From Dyella sp. OK004 (lineage in GTDB: Bacteria; Pseudomonadota; Gammaproteobacteria; Xanthomonadales; Rhodanobacteraceae): a stretch of DNA of 64,000 nt. Below the pieces are notes generated by a model. The model searched no databases, was not told where the DNA came from, and saw nothing but the letters and a program-made list of their open reading frames with translations. Positions 9,445-18,643 of the stretch are shown here, one piece after another. The stretch's first letter is position 1, and each line of letters begins with the position of its first letter. The stretch lies in contig NZ_FOZI01000002.1 of assembly GCF_900114495.1 (NCBI RefSeq), positions 248,001-312,000 on the forward strand. The letters run 5' to 3'. The translations under genes were made by a program, and so were the position numbers.

Positions 9445-9849
9445 TCAGTGCCCGCGGTCACCCCAGTGCCCGTCATGCCCACCATGCCCGTCGCGACCGC
9501 CACTCCAGTTGCCCCGGTGACCACCGTCGCCCCGGCCGCGCCAGCCGCCATTACCGCCTCGCCAGCCGCCGCGATCCCAATGACGGTCACCGTCGCGCCA
9601 GCGCGATCCGCCGTACCACGCGCCACCGATACCTACCGTCACCGGCGGCCCGTAACAGCAGCCGTAGTAACCACCGTAGTAGCCCGGCGCGTAATAACCG
9701 TCGTCATACACCACGGTGGATCGGCTGCCGTAATAGGCATCGCCCGCATAGGTGGAGCTGCGGACGTAGCTGTAGCCCGGATCGTAATAACAGCCCGACA
9801 GCGCCGCGGTGGCGACAACCAGAGTCAGGCCGGCAAGCAGACGTTTCAT
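9445..9849 (-). CDS. small Gly/Tyr/Arg-rich lipoprotein
   Basis: A 134-residue protein beginning MKRLLAGLTLVVATAALSGC, a clear lipoprotein signal. The mature part has a tyrosine-rich segment (YYDPGYSY, YYGGYYGCCYG) followed by a low-complexity Gly/Arg/His/Trp tail. Many short envelope proteins of this composition exist; no function is assigned. It lies 18 bases upstream of the aminopeptidase-like gene on the same strand, so the two may be co-transcribed. Confidence 0.75.
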   Translation of the reverse strand: MKRLLAGLTLVVATAALSGCYYDPGYSYVRSSTYAGDAYYGSRSTVVYDDGYYAPGYYGGYYGCCYGPPVTVGIGGAWYGGSRWRDGDRHWDRGGWRGGNGGWRGRGDGGHRGNWSGGRDGHGGHDGHWGDRGH

Positions 9850-9963
9850 GACACACCCCAGTTGGGATCACGTCATCACGCTAGGCCCGGCGCGTTGAAT
9901 GCGCACTGAGTGCAAACTTACCGGCCGGCGGGCATTTACTCGCCAGCCATCTCGTTGCCTGGA

Positions 9964-10569
9964 TCAGAAGCGCGGCTGCGAAAGCTGGGCCAGGAAGTGC
10001 GAAATAATGTCCGGGCGGATTATCACGGTAAACGCAATACCGAACGCCGCTCCCCACAAATGCGCACTGTGATTGACGTTGTCACGCGCCTGGCGGTCCA
10101 TGTAGATCGAATAGGCCACGTAAAGCACCGCATAGATGATCGCCGGCATGGGGATCACAAAGACGATGATGCGCGACCACGGCGCCAGCAGGATGTAGGC
10201 AAACAGCACCGCCGACACCGCTCCGGAAGCACCCAGGCTGCGGTAGTTCGGGTTATGTCGGTTCTGCAAATAGGTCGGCAGGATCGATATGACCAGCGCG
10301 CCGATATAGAACAGCGCAAAACCCATGGTGCCCAGCTGCGTGCTGTAAAACCCCTCCATCACGCGCCCAAAGAAAAACAGCGTGATCATATTGAACAGCA
10401 AGTGCCCGAAATCCGCGTGGATCAGCCCGTAGGTCACCAGCCGGTGGTATTCGCGCTGCTTCTCGATCGCGGGCGGCCACAGGATCAGGTCGTCCATCAG
10501 GCGGCGATTGTTGAACGCCATGAACGAGACGATGCAGGTGATGGCGATGATGAGCAAGGTGATCAGCAT
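9964..10569 (-). CDS. rhomboid family intramembrane serine protease
   Basis: Polytopic intramembrane protease of 201 residues. Catalytic Ser115 is in GASGAVS and the partner His170 in NHSAHLWG; the HxxxN oxyanion motif is H56-LLF-N60. About six membrane segments. Start chosen at the ATG preceded by GGGGAAA; the frame is open 25 codons further upstream without family similarity. Substrate unknown. Confidence 0.88.
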   Translation of the reverse strand: MLITLLIIAITCIVSFMAFNNRRLMDDLILWPPAIEKQREYHRLVTYGLIHADFGHLLFNMITLFFFGRVMEGFYSTQLGTMGFALFYIGALVISILPTYLQNRHNPNYRSLGASGAVSAVLFAYILLAPWSRIIVFVIPMPAIIYAVLYVAYSIYMDRQARDNVNHSAHLWGAAFGIAFTVIIRPDIISHFLAQLSQPRF

Positions 10570-10697
10570 GTACGTTTCCCCTGTAAGGCAGGCGGGCATC
10601 TTGGCCGCACGGCCTGCGCTTGTCGACCTCACCGCCGTCACCAAGCCGAGTATGATGCGCGGCTTCCGCGCTTTCCCCCGCGACTATCACCGCTTCC

Positions 10698-11582
10698 ATG
10701 CCCCCCATTCGCTATTTGCATCTGGACGTCTTTGCCGCTTCTTACGGCGGCGGCAATCATCTCGGCGTCGTGACCGACGCCACCGGCTGGAGCGACGCGC
10801 AAATGCAGCGCTTCGCCCGCTGGGCCGACCTGGTCGAAACCACCTTCCTGCTGCCGCCAAGCGACCCCAAGGCCAGCTATTGCGTGCGTATCTTCACGCC
10901 GCAGAAGGAAATTCCCTTCGCCGGCCATCCCAGCATCGGCAGCGCACACGCGGTGCTCGAATGCGGCCTGGCCACCCCGCGCGACGGCCTGCTGTGGCAG
11001 GAGTGCGGCGCCGGTGTGCTGCCGATCCGCATCGAGGGTGAGGGCGCGACACGCCAGCTGTTGCTGCAATCGCCCAAAGCCACGGTGGAAAAGACCGGCT
11101 CGGATGCACATCCCCTGCTCGGCGCGGCCCTGTCCGGTATCGAGCTAGGCAAATTGCCGCCGGCCTACGTCGCCGGCGGCCGCCACTGGTGGCTGGCCGA
11201 ATGCGCCGACGAGGCCAGCCTGCGCGCCTGGCAGCCCGACCATGCCGCCATCGGCGCCCTGGCCAGGGCCACCGACAGCCTGGGCCTGTGCGCCTTCGCA
11301 CGCAGCAGCCACGCGGATTACCAGCTCGTGGTGCGCGCCTTCCCGGCCGGCGTCGGCATTGTGGAAGATCCCGCCTCCGGTGCCGCCAACGGCCTGATCG
11401 CGGCTTATATCGCGCACGCCGAGCCGCAAGGTCCGCTCGCTGCCGGCTACACCGTGAGCCAGGGCCGCGAGATAGGCCACGACGCCAGCCTGCTGGTGCA
11501 CATCATCGATGGCGTGGTGTGGATCGGCGGACGCACGCATACCGTGATCGACGGCCGCCTGAACTGGAACGGCGACGCTTGA
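10698..11582 (+). CDS. PhzF family isomerase-like protein
   Basis: Member of the PhzF/diaminopimelate-epimerase-like fold family, 294 residues. N-terminal block [20 protein letters not shown] and the acidic catalytic residue Glu47 in VETTFLLPP match the family. PhzF itself isomerises a phenazine intermediate, but no phenazine genes are nearby, so the substrate is unknown. It overlaps the next gene by four bases. Confidence 0.88.
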   Translation: MPPIRYLHLDVFAASYGGGNHLGVVTDATGWSDAQMQRFARWADLVETTFLLPPSDPKASYCVRIFTPQKEIPFAGHPSIGSAHAVLECGLATPRDGLLWQECGAGVLPIRIEGEGATRQLLLQSPKATVEKTGSDAHPLLGAALSGIELGKLPPAYVAGGRHWWLAECADEASLRAWQPDHAAIGALARATDSLGLCAFARSSHADYQLVVRAFPAGVGIVEDPASGAANGLIAAYIAHAEPQGPLAAGYTVSQGREIGHDASLLVHIIDGVVWIGGRTHTVIDGRLNWNGDA

Positions 11583-12052
11583 ACGCCGGTGCGCAGATCT
11601 GGGTCGACGCCGACGCCTGCCCGGTGGCGATCAAGGAAATCCTGTTCCGCGCCGCCGAGCGCGAGCAGGTTTCGGTCACCCTGGTCGCCAACCAGTTCCT
11701 GCGCACACCGCCCTCGCGTTTTGTCCGCTCGCTGCAAGTGCCCGGCGGTTTCGACGTGGCGGATAACGAGATCGCCCAGCGCGTCACGGCGGACGACCTG
11801 GTGATCACCCAGGATATTCCGCTAGCCGCGCAGGTGATCGCCAAGGGTGCACTCGCCATGCATCCGCGCGGCGAGCTGTACACGCGCGACACCATTGCCC
11901 AGCGACTGGGCATGCGTAACTTTATGGAAGAACTGCGCGGCGCCGGCGTAGATACCGGTGGACCCGCGGCCTTCCATGCGCGCGACAAGCAGGCCTTCGC
12001 CAATCAGCTCGACAGCTGGCTCGCCCGCTTGCGTCAGGCGCGCAAGGCCTGA
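11579..12052 (+). CDS. YaiI/YqxD family protein (DUF188)
   Basis: A 157-residue protein of the UPF0178/DUF188 family, recognised by [16 protein letters not shown] and [13 protein letters not shown], which carry conserved Asp residues of a PIN-like fold. The start is most likely TTG at 11579, overlapping the stop of the PhzF gene; no ATG exists before the conserved region. Function unknown; a nucleic-acid role is often suggested for the fold. Confidence 0.88.
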   Translation: MNAGAQIWVDADACPVAIKEILFRAAEREQVSVTLVANQFLRTPPSRFVRSLQVPGGFDVADNEIAQRVTADDLVITQDIPLAAQVIAKGALAMHPRGELYTRDTIAQRLGMRNFMEELRGAGVDTGGPAAFHARDKQAFANQLDSWLARLRQARKA

Positions 12053-12061
12053 AGAAAACCT

Positions 12062-12154
12062 GTAGGAGCGCACCCTGTGCGCGATGGTTTTTGCGATGAC
12101 GCGAAGAAACGCGCGACCCTTGCGAGTCGTTTCGCGCACAGGGTGCGCTCCTAC
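12062..12154. repeat. REP-like doublet (two inverted GTAGGAGC elements), copies 3 and 4
   Basis: Two facing REP-like units: GTAGGAGCGCACCCTGTGCG at the left and its inverted partner ending GGGTGCGCTCCTAC at 12154. Each can fold alone and the two can pair with each other over about 20 bp. Sits between two convergent genes, where it may act as a terminator. Confidence 0.85.
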
Positions 12155-12161
12155 AAAGCGC

Positions 12162-13040
12162 TCAGCGATCCAGGCCGGCGCGACGCGCGGCGACAGTCGC
12201 CAGTGCTGCCCAATCCACGTCTTCATCGCCGGCCGCCAGGGTCTCCAGCAGGCTGTCCCGCAGCACGCTGGCGAATGGCAACGGCACGCGCGCGGCATCG
12301 CCAGCCGCAAGCGCCAGATTGATGTCCTTGTAGCCCAGTGGCAACGCGAAACCCGCCGGCTTGAAGCGCTGCTCGGCAATCAGCTGTCCGTAACCCTTGT
12401 AAACCGGGGTGGCAAACAACGTACCCGTCATCAGCCCAAGGAAGTCCGCCGCCTCGACGCCATGCGCACGGGTCAGCGCCACCGCCTCGGCCATGCTTTC
12501 GATGGCGGCGCCGATCATGAAGTTGCCAGCGATCTTCACTACGTTGGCGCGCTCGGGCTCCTCGCCCATCGGCCAGATGCCGCCGGCCATCGCCTCCAAC
12601 AACGGACGCACGCGTTCGAGCACGGCCGCCTTGCCACCTACCACGATATTCAACTTGCCGGCCGCAGCCACATCCGGACGGCCAAACACCGGCGCGGCGA
12701 GATAATCCAGGCCGCGCTCCGCATGCGCTGCCGCCAACTCTTTCGCCAGCGCCACAGACACCGTCGCGTGATTCACGTGCACGGCACCGCGATCCATCGC
12801 GTCGAGCAAGCCGCTATCAAGTATCACCTCACGCACCGCGCGATCATTCGCCAGCATGCTGAAAAGCACGTCGCCTTGCGCAGCACGATCGGGCGTACGG
12901 GCCAGCTTCGCGCCCAGCGACACCAGCGATTCGGCGGCCTGCGGCGAACGGTTCCACACCGTCACCGCATGTCCCGCCTTGATCAGGTTGCTGGCCATGG
13001 CACTACCCATGGCGCCAAGACCGATGAATCCGACTTTCAT
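12162..13040 (-). CDS. NAD(P)-dependent beta-hydroxyacid dehydrogenase (3-hydroxyisobutyrate dehydrogenase family)
   Basis: A 292-residue oxidoreductase with Rossmann motif MKVGFIGLGAMGSAMA (GxGxxG at 7-12) and the catalytic Lys block VVKIAGNFMIG. The family includes 3-hydroxyisobutyrate dehydrogenase, tartronate semialdehyde reductase and GLYR-type succinic semialdehyde reductases; substrate cannot be decided here. Start set at the ATG beginning the Rossmann strand; an ATG two codons upstream is possible. Confidence 0.9.
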   Translation of the reverse strand: MKVGFIGLGAMGSAMASNLIKAGHAVTVWNRSPQAAESLVSLGAKLARTPDRAAQGDVLFSMLANDRAVREVILDSGLLDAMDRGAVHVNHATVSVALAKELAAAHAERGLDYLAAPVFGRPDVAAAGKLNIVVGGKAAVLERVRPLLEAMAGGIWPMGEEPERANVVKIAGNFMIGAAIESMAEAVALTRAHGVEAADFLGLMTGTLFATPVYKGYGQLIAEQRFKPAGFALPLGYKDINLALAAGDAARVPLPFASVLRDSLLETLAAGDEDVDWAALATVAARRAGLDR

Positions 13041-13104
13041 GCGCATACCTCGTTCGTCGCCAAGCACATCATGGTGCTCTACCTGGGGTGCATGGCACGT
13101 GGAT

Positions 13105-14283
13105 TCAAACCACCTGCCCCGCCGCCTGCCCCGAAGCCCATGCCCATTGGAAGTTGTAGCCGCCGAGCCAGCCGGTGACATCCACTACTTCGCCGATGAA
13201 ATACAAACCGGGCACCAACTTCGACTGCATCGTGCTCGACGACAGTCCGTCGGTATCGATGCCACCCAGCGTGACCTCTGCTGTGCGATAGCCTTCGGTG
13301 CCGCTGGCGACGATCGGCCAGTCATGCAATTGCGCGGCGATCTGGTTGAGTTCCGCGTCGCGGTACTGCTTCATCGGCCGGCTCTCGAACCACAGCTCGC
13401 ACAAACGCTGCGCGAGCCGCTTGGGCAAGGCATCGGCCAACACGTTCTTCAGCTCCATCGCCGGCCGTGCGGCGCGTTGTGCGTTGAGCCAGTCGGCCAT
13501 ATCCAGCTCGGGCAGCAGATCGATACGCAGGTCATCGCCCGGCTGCCAGTACGAGGAAATCTGCAGAATTGACGGCCCGCTGACGCCACGATGCGTGAAC
13601 AACAGGCCGGCGCGGAACGAATGCTTGCCTACGCGTGCCGACACCTGCGGCAACGCCACACCGGCGAGATCCTGGTAACGCTCCTGATGCTTGCCGCTCA
13701 AGGTCAGCGGCACCAACCCCGCACGCGTAGGCAACACCTGATGCCCGAACTGCCGCGCCAGTTCGTAGCCGAAGCCAGTGGCGCCCATGCTGGGAATCGA
13801 CAGACCACCGGTCGCGACCACCAGCGATGCGGCGTGCACTTCGCCGCGGGCCGTGCGCACGCTGAAACCTTCTTCGCTCTTGCTCACCCGCTCCACGCCG
13901 CAACTGGTCTCGATGCGCACGCCGGCCTGCGTGCACTCGTCCAGCAACATGCGCACAATCAATTTCGAGGACTCGTCGCAGAACAGCTGGCCGAGTTCTT
14001 TCTCGTGATAAGCGATGCGATGCTTTTCTACCAACTCAATGAAGTCCGCCGGCGTGTAGCGCGCCAGCGCGGACTTGGCGAAATGAGGATTGGCCGACAG
14101 ATAGCTGGCCGGCGTCACGCCAGTATTGGTGAAATTGCAGCGGCCGCCACCCGACATCAGGATCTTCTTGCCGACCTTGTTGGCATGGTCCACCACCAGC
14201 ACCTGCCGCCCGCGCTGCCCGGCCGCGATGGCGCACATCAGCCCGGCCGCGCCCGCGCCGATCACCAGTACATCTACCTTCAC
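13105..14283 (-). CDS. BaiN/HI0933-like NAD(P)/FAD-dependent flavoprotein
   Basis: 392-residue flavoprotein of the HI0933/BaiN family. FAD-binding GAGAAGLM near the N-terminus, the family hallmark ILMSGGGRCNFTN, and a C-terminal FAD block GLYFIGEVVDVTGWLGGYNFQWAWASG. The physiological reaction is unknown for most members. A second, distantly related flavoprotein of the TIGR03862 type lies at 43770-45005. Confidence 0.92.
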   Translation of the reverse strand: MKVDVLVIGAGAAGLMCAIAAGQRGRQVLVVDHANKVGKKILMSGGGRCNFTNTGVTPASYLSANPHFAKSALARYTPADFIELVEKHRIAYHEKELGQLFCDESSKLIVRMLLDECTQAGVRIETSCGVERVSKSEEGFSVRTARGEVHAASLVVATGGLSIPSMGATGFGYELARQFGHQVLPTRAGLVPLTLSGKHQERYQDLAGVALPQVSARVGKHSFRAGLLFTHRGVSGPSILQISSYWQPGDDLRIDLLPELDMADWLNAQRAARPAMELKNVLADALPKRLAQRLCELWFESRPMKQYRDAELNQIAAQLHDWPIVASGTEGYRTAEVTLGGIDTDGLSSSTMQSKLVPGLYFIGEVVDVTGWLGGYNFQWAWASGQAAGQVV

Positions 14284-14393
14284 GCCATCACCCGCATACC
14301 CATTCCAGCCGCCATCCCGAAAACATGAGGGCGGATTATCCCCCAGTTACATCGCTTACACTTGCCCATCCGCCTTCCTAATCGAGAGACGCC

Positions 14394-14876
14394 ATGCCTT
14401 CCTTCGACGTTGTTTCCGAAGTCGACAAGCACGAGCTGACCAATGCCGTCGACCAGGCCAACCGCGAACTGACCAGCCGCTTCGACTTCAAGGGCACCGA
14501 CGCGAAGTTCGAACTGGACAAGTTCGAGATCACTCAGACCGCGCCCAGCGAGTTCCAGCTGCAGCAGATGCTGGACATCCTGCGCGGCCGCCTGACCTCG
14601 CGGAAGATCGATATCCGCGCGCTCGACATCGCCGATCCGGAAACCAACCTCGGCGGTGCGCGCCAGAAAGTCACCGTCAAACAGGGCATCGAACAGCCGG
14701 TAGCGAAGAAGCTGGTAGCTGCACTGAAAGAAGCCAAGCTCAAGGTCGAGGCGCAGATCAACGGCGACAAGCTGCGCGTCACCGGCAAGAAGCGCGACGA
14801 CCTGCAGCTGGCCATGGCCGTGCTGCGCAAGGCCGATATCGAACTGCCGCTGCAGTTCGATAACTTCCGCGATTGA
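14394..14876 (+). CDS. YajQ family cyclic-di-GMP-binding protein
   Basis: 160 residues, full family length, starting MPSFDVVSEVDKHEL. In Xanthomonas and Pseudomonas, YajQ proteins bind cyclic-di-GMP and affect virulence and biofilm gene expression; that role is transferred by family. Cytoplasmic. Monocistronic, convergent with the DUF1345 gene. Confidence 0.93.
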   Translation: MPSFDVVSEVDKHELTNAVDQANRELTSRFDFKGTDAKFELDKFEITQTAPSEFQLQQMLDILRGRLTSRKIDIRALDIADPETNLGGARQKVTVKQGIEQPVAKKLVAALKEAKLKVEAQINGDKLRVTGKKRDDLQLAMAVLRKADIELPLQFDNFRD

Positions 14877-14889
14877 ACTTCTTGCTCCG

Positions 14890-14927
14890 CCCCAACCCTC
14901 CCCTCCAAACGGGGGAGGGAGAAAAGC
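14890..14927. repeat. C/G-rich hairpin module (CCCTCCCCT/GGGGGAGGG), probable convergent terminator
   Basis: CCCTCCCCTCCAAACGGGGG folds into a hairpin with the following GAGGGAG; a polypurine/polypyrimidine module of the same kind recurs beside most copies of the long composite repeat in this window. Confidence 0.5.
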
Positions 14928-15605
14928 TCAGGCCTGCCCGGCCACCACGTTCACGCTCAACGCAATGATGAACACGTTGAAGAAGAACGCGATCACGCTA
15001 TGCAGCAGCGCCACGCGGCGCAGATAGCGGCTGGTGATCTGCACATCGGAGACCTGGAAGGTCATGCCGATCACGATGGCGAAATACGCGAAATCCCAAT
15101 AGTCCGGCTGCGGCGTGTCAGGAAACTGCAGCCCTTCGTGATTTTTGCCGAAATCGCCGTAATAGCCATGGGCATAGTGCATGGCGAACATGGTGTTCAT
15201 GAACAGCCATGACAGCACGATGCTGATTGCCGCCAGCACGATGCTCGACACGCCGCTGCCCTTGCCGCTGTGCAGCTCGGCATTCAGCGCCACCATCACC
15301 ACTGCGGTCAGCACGATACCGCTCCACAGGAAACCCCAGCGCCCCGCATCCTGCGCGCGCGCCTGGCAACGCATCAGCGCCGGCGAGGCACGATTGAACA
15401 GCACGGCAAGCATGATCAGATAGACCAATGCGGCCAGGTCGAAGCCGAGCAGCAAAGCCATCCAAGGATGCACGCCGCTGGCATACAGCGCCGCCACGGC
15501 CAGTACAAAGACGACCGTCGCCGCCATCAGGCGCGGCCGCGCTCTCAAATTATGGAAGCGGCGATGCGAACGCTCGGTCGGCGTGTCGTGGCTTGCGCTA
15601 TTCAT
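14928..15605 (-). CDS. DUF1345 domain membrane protein
   Basis: A 225-residue inner-membrane protein with about five to six hydrophobic segments and the family signature [25 protein letters not shown]. Function unknown. Stand-alone gene. Confidence 0.88.
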   Translation of the reverse strand: MNSASHDTPTERSHRRFHNLRARPRLMAATVVFVLAVAALYASGVHPWMALLLGFDLAALVYLIMLAVLFNRASPALMRCQARAQDAGRWGFLWSGIVLTAVVMVALNAELHSGKGSGVSSIVLAAISIVLSWLFMNTMFAMHYAHGYYGDFGKNHEGLQFPDTPQPDYWDFAYFAIVIGMTFQVSDVQITSRYLRRVALLHSVIAFFFNVFIIALSVNVVAGQA

Positions 15606-15688
15606 GCCTGCTCCCTGGACTCAACGACACACATGGCTAGATCTCCCGATTCAGTCCGTCAATGCGGGGGATGATAGCCACTATGGTC

Positions 15689-15967
15689 TTAGCCGACGCG
15701 CAGATCGTCGTACTCGGGATGGCGCCGCATCCACGCCTCCGCGTAGGAACATGCGGGCACCACTTTCCAGTGCTCACGCCGCGCATGCTCCAGCGCGGTC
15801 TTCACCAGGCTCGCCGCAATGCCGCGACCACCGACCGCCTCGGGTACCAAGGTGTGGGTGATGGTCATCACGCCGTGCGCCAGGCTGTAGTCGACTACAC
15901 AGAGCAAACCCTCAACCTCGGTCTCGAAGCGGTGTTCGGCGGGTTGGTGGCGGATATCGAGGGTCAT
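15689..15967 (-). CDS. small GNAT-family N-acetyltransferase (YjdJ/GTLF3-like)
   Basis: A 92-residue single-domain acetyltransferase of the short NAT type. The acetyl-CoA-binding loop is LVPEAVGGRGIAASLVKTAL and the C-terminal PACSYAEAWMRRHPEY motif is typical. Substrate unknown. Confidence 0.88.
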   Translation of the reverse strand: MTLDIRHQPAEHRFETEVEGLLCVVDYSLAHGVMTITHTLVPEAVGGRGIAASLVKTALEHARREHWKVVPACSYAEAWMRRHPEYDDLRVG

Positions 15968-16119
15968 GACGGCTCCACGAGCGGCGCAAAGCCGTCAGCA
16001 TAGGTCATGAGCCGGGCTCCGGTGTGTTAAGCGGCCGCGTGCCCTCTCGACGGAGCATTCGCATTCCCTGCATGCCGCGTTGCGCACACTGCACGCTTCC
16101 CCACGCAGGACACCCGCCC

Positions 16120-16545
16120 ATGAAACGCTCTGCTTCCGCCGCCTGGAGCGGCGACCTCAAGAACGGCAAAGGCCAGATCTCCACCGAAACCGGCGTGCTG
16201 CACGATGCGCCCTACGGTTTCCGCGCCCGCTTCGAAGATGGCCCCGGCACCAATCCCGAAGAACTGCTCGGCGCCGCCCATGCCGGTTGCTACACCATGG
16301 CGCTTGCCGCCGGCCTCGGCCAGGCCGGCTTCACCGCCGACCATATCGACACGCGCGCCGTGGTCACACTGGACAAAGAGGGCGACGGTTTTGCCATCAC
16401 TACCGTCGAACTCACCTGCCGCGCCAGGGTGCCGAAGATCGATACCGCCGCTTTCGATCAGATCGCGCAGGCCACCAAGCTCGGCTGCCCCGTATCGAAA
16501 GTACTCAAAGCCAAGATAAGCCTGGATGCCGCGCTGGATAACTGA
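16120..16545 (+). CDS. OsmC family peroxiredoxin
   Basis: 141-residue OsmC-type thiol peroxidase, which reduces organic hydroperoxides. The two reactive cysteines are Cys57 (HAGCYTMAL) and Cys123 (KLGCPVSK); the conserved Glu is in NPEELLGAAHAGC. Start at the ATG beginning MKRSASAAWSG; the 32 open codons upstream lack similarity. Cytoplasmic. Confidence 0.92.
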   Translation: MKRSASAAWSGDLKNGKGQISTETGVLHDAPYGFRARFEDGPGTNPEELLGAAHAGCYTMALAAGLGQAGFTADHIDTRAVVTLDKEGDGFAITTVELTCRARVPKIDTAAFDQIAQATKLGCPVSKVLKAKISLDAALDN

Positions 16546-16631
16546 GCGCGTCATCCACTTCCGTGCCGGCGCGTTCCCTTCCCGGCGTGCCGGCTATCGC
16601 ACGCATCTTCGTCAGAACCGAGTATTGATCG

Positions 16632-17453
16632 ATGCCTGCATGGAACCGCCGCCAGTTTGTTCAAGCCTGCCTCGGTGCGTTTGCCGCCCTGCAAGTTTCC
16701 CGGGTGCGCGCCCTGCCCGATGGCCGCAGCGCCTGCCGCCTCAGCGCGGAACAGACGGAAGGCCCGTACTACCTCGATCGCGCCTTGCTGCGACAGGACA
16801 TCACCGAAGGCAAGCCTGGCCTGCCCCTGAGTTTGCAGTTTGAAGTGCTGGATGCGCGCACCTGCCGGCCGCTTGCCGGCGCCGCGCTGGAAATCTGGCA
16901 TTGCGATGCGCAAGGCGCGTATTCCGGCTTCGGCGGTATGGGCGGACCCGGCATGCCGCCACCGCTGGGACCGCCACCCGGTGACGCACCGCACGGGCCT
17001 CCGCCGCGCGGCGATCGCAGCCCTGGAGGACATCCGCCGATGTCGCATCCGACCGATCAACTTACTTTCCTGCGCGGCGTGCAGATTGCCAATGCGCGCG
17101 GCCACGTGACCTTCCGCAGTATTTTTCCGGGCTATTACGCCGGCCGCTGCAACCACATCCACCTGAAACTGCATGTCGGCGGGCAGACCGCGGACGGCCA
17201 CTATCGCGGTGGCCATACCGTGCATACCGGGCAACTGTTCTTCACTGAAGCGGACAGTCTTGCGGCAATGGTGCTACCCGCCTATCAACGTCACGGCCTC
17301 GAACGCATGACGCTGGAACGGGACAACGTCTACACCACCCAGCATGGCGAGCAATCCATCGCCACACTAATGCCGACGAACGGCGATGTGCCACGCATCG
17401 CCCGGCTTACGCTCGCCATCGATCCGACGCAGCAAAGCCGCGAAGGCTCCTGA
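16632..17453 (+). CDS. exported intradiol ring-cleavage dioxygenase-like protein
   Basis: 273-residue protein of the intradiol dioxygenase family (non-heme Fe(III) enzymes that cleave catechol-type rings). Blocks present: TEGPYYL, ALEIWHCDAQGAYSG with Tyr97, and SIFPGYYAGRCNHIHLK with Tyr168/169 and His175/His177 as likely iron ligands. The start MPAWNRRQFVQACLGAFAAL looks like a twin-arginine signal. A Gly/Pro/His-rich insert at about 103-138 is unusual. No catechol pathway genes are nearby, so substrate and role are open. Confidence 0.85.
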   Translation: MPAWNRRQFVQACLGAFAALQVSRVRALPDGRSACRLSAEQTEGPYYLDRALLRQDITEGKPGLPLSLQFEVLDARTCRPLAGAALEIWHCDAQGAYSGFGGMGGPGMPPPLGPPPGDAPHGPPPRGDRSPGGHPPMSHPTDQLTFLRGVQIANARGHVTFRSIFPGYYAGRCNHIHLKLHVGGQTADGHYRGGHTVHTGQLFFTEADSLAAMVLPAYQRHGLERMTLERDNVYTTQHGEQSIATLMPTNGDVPRIARLTLAIDPTQQSREGS

Positions 17454-17454
17454 A

Positions 17455-18552
17455 CTAACAGCCCACCGCTTGCTGCAACCGAACCGCCACGCCCGAGCCG
17501 GCGCGGCGACGACGTACCGCATCGGCCAATCGCTCCAGCACGCGCAATGAACTTTCCCAATCGATGCAACCATCGGTGATGCTCTGGCCATAACGCAACG
17601 GCTGGCCTTCCACCAGATCCTGGCGTCCGCCGACCAGATGACTCTCCACCATCACACCAATGATGCGCCGCTCGTCGGCCTCGATCTGCTCCGCGATGTC
17701 GTCGATCACGCGCGGCTGATTCTCCGGCTGCTTGGCGCTGTTGGCGTGGCTGGCGTCGATCATCACCCGCGCCGGCAGCCCCGCGCGCACTACCGCATCG
17801 CAAGCGGCATCGACGCTCGCCGCGTTGTAGTTCGGCAACTTGCCACCGCGCAGAATCACGTGACAATCGCCGTTGCCGGTCGTGCTGGCGATCGCCGTCT
17901 GGCCGTCCTTGGTCACTGCCATGAAATGATGCGGCTGCGACGCCGCCTGCACCGCATCCACCGCGATCTTCACGTTGCCGTCGGTGCCGTTCTTGAAACC
18001 CACCGGGCAGGACAAACCGGAAGCCAGCTCGCGATGCACCTGACTCTCCGTGGTACGCGCACCGATCGCACCCCAGGCCACCAGATCAGCGATGTACTGC
18101 GGCGTGATCATGTCGAGAAACTCGCAACCCGCCGGCACGCCCAGATCGTTGATGTCGCACAGTAGCTTGCGCGCAAGACGCAGCCCCTTGTCGATCTGGA
18201 AACTGCCATCGAGATCGGGATCATTGATCAGTCCTTTCCAACCCACCGTGGTGCGCGGTTTCTCAAAATACACACGCATGACGATTTCCAGCGTATCGGC
18301 GAAGCGCTCGCGCTGCGCCGCCAGCCGGCCTGCGTACTCCAGCGCGGCCGCGGTGTCGTGGATCGAGCACGGCCCGATCACCACCACCAGCCGATCGTCC
18401 TGTCCAGCAAGGATGCTGTGCACGGCCTCGCGTGCGTGGGCCACGGTGTCGGCGGCGCTTTCAGTGGCCGCGCAATCGCGCATCACCTGCGCTGGCGTAC
18501 TCAGCGTGGTGATGGCGCGGATGCGCAGGTCGTCGGTGGTCTGTCGGGTCAC
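17455..18552 (-). CDS. aroG: 3-deoxy-7-phosphoheptulonate synthase (DAHP synthase, class I)
   Basis: First enzyme of the shikimate pathway, condensing phosphoenolpyruvate and erythrose-4-phosphate. 365 residues, AroF/G/H type, with VVVIGPCSIHD, YFEKPRTTVGWKG and the C-terminal SHLVGGRQDL block. Which of AroF, AroG or AroH it matches in feedback specificity cannot be told. It is preceded by a leader peptide and attenuator (18585-18724), so it is probably regulated by aromatic amino acid supply. Confidence 0.94.
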   Translation of the reverse strand: MTRQTTDDLRIRAITTLSTPAQVMRDCAATESAADTVAHAREAVHSILAGQDDRLVVVIGPCSIHDTAAALEYAGRLAAQRERFADTLEIVMRVYFEKPRTTVGWKGLINDPDLDGSFQIDKGLRLARKLLCDINDLGVPAGCEFLDMITPQYIADLVAWGAIGARTTESQVHRELASGLSCPVGFKNGTDGNVKIAVDAVQAASQPHHFMAVTKDGQTAIASTTGNGDCHVILRGGKLPNYNAASVDAACDAVVRAGLPARVMIDASHANSAKQPENQPRVIDDIAEQIEADERRIIGVMVESHLVGGRQDLVEGQPLRYGQSITDGCIDWESSLRVLERLADAVRRRRAGSGVAVRLQQAVGC

Positions 18553-18584
18553 GGCTTGCTCCTGGTGGGGTTCCAGCGGCGGCC

Positions 18585-18613
18585 AAAAAAAAACCGCCAG
18601 TGGAGGCTGGCGG
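18585..18613 (-). terminator. attenuator terminator in the aroG leader
   Basis: Read on the minus strand, CCGCCAG-CCTCCA-CTGGCGG is followed by nine T, an ideal intrinsic terminator. It lies between the aromatic leader peptide and the aroG start, 33 bases before the start codon. A competing inverted repeat CGATC...GATCG (plus strand about 18631-18652) overlaps the leader-peptide stop region and may be part of the alternative structure. Confidence 0.88.
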
Positions 18614-18643
18614 CTTTCAGGGATTTGGTTCGATCTTCTTTAC

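Noticed and set aside
13075-13115. tRNA-like string GGTTTGAATCC with a CCA-like tail on the minus strand
   Set aside because: No complete cloverleaf can be drawn, it lies partly in the 3' end of the flavoprotein gene, and the D-arm-like piece is on the wrong side.
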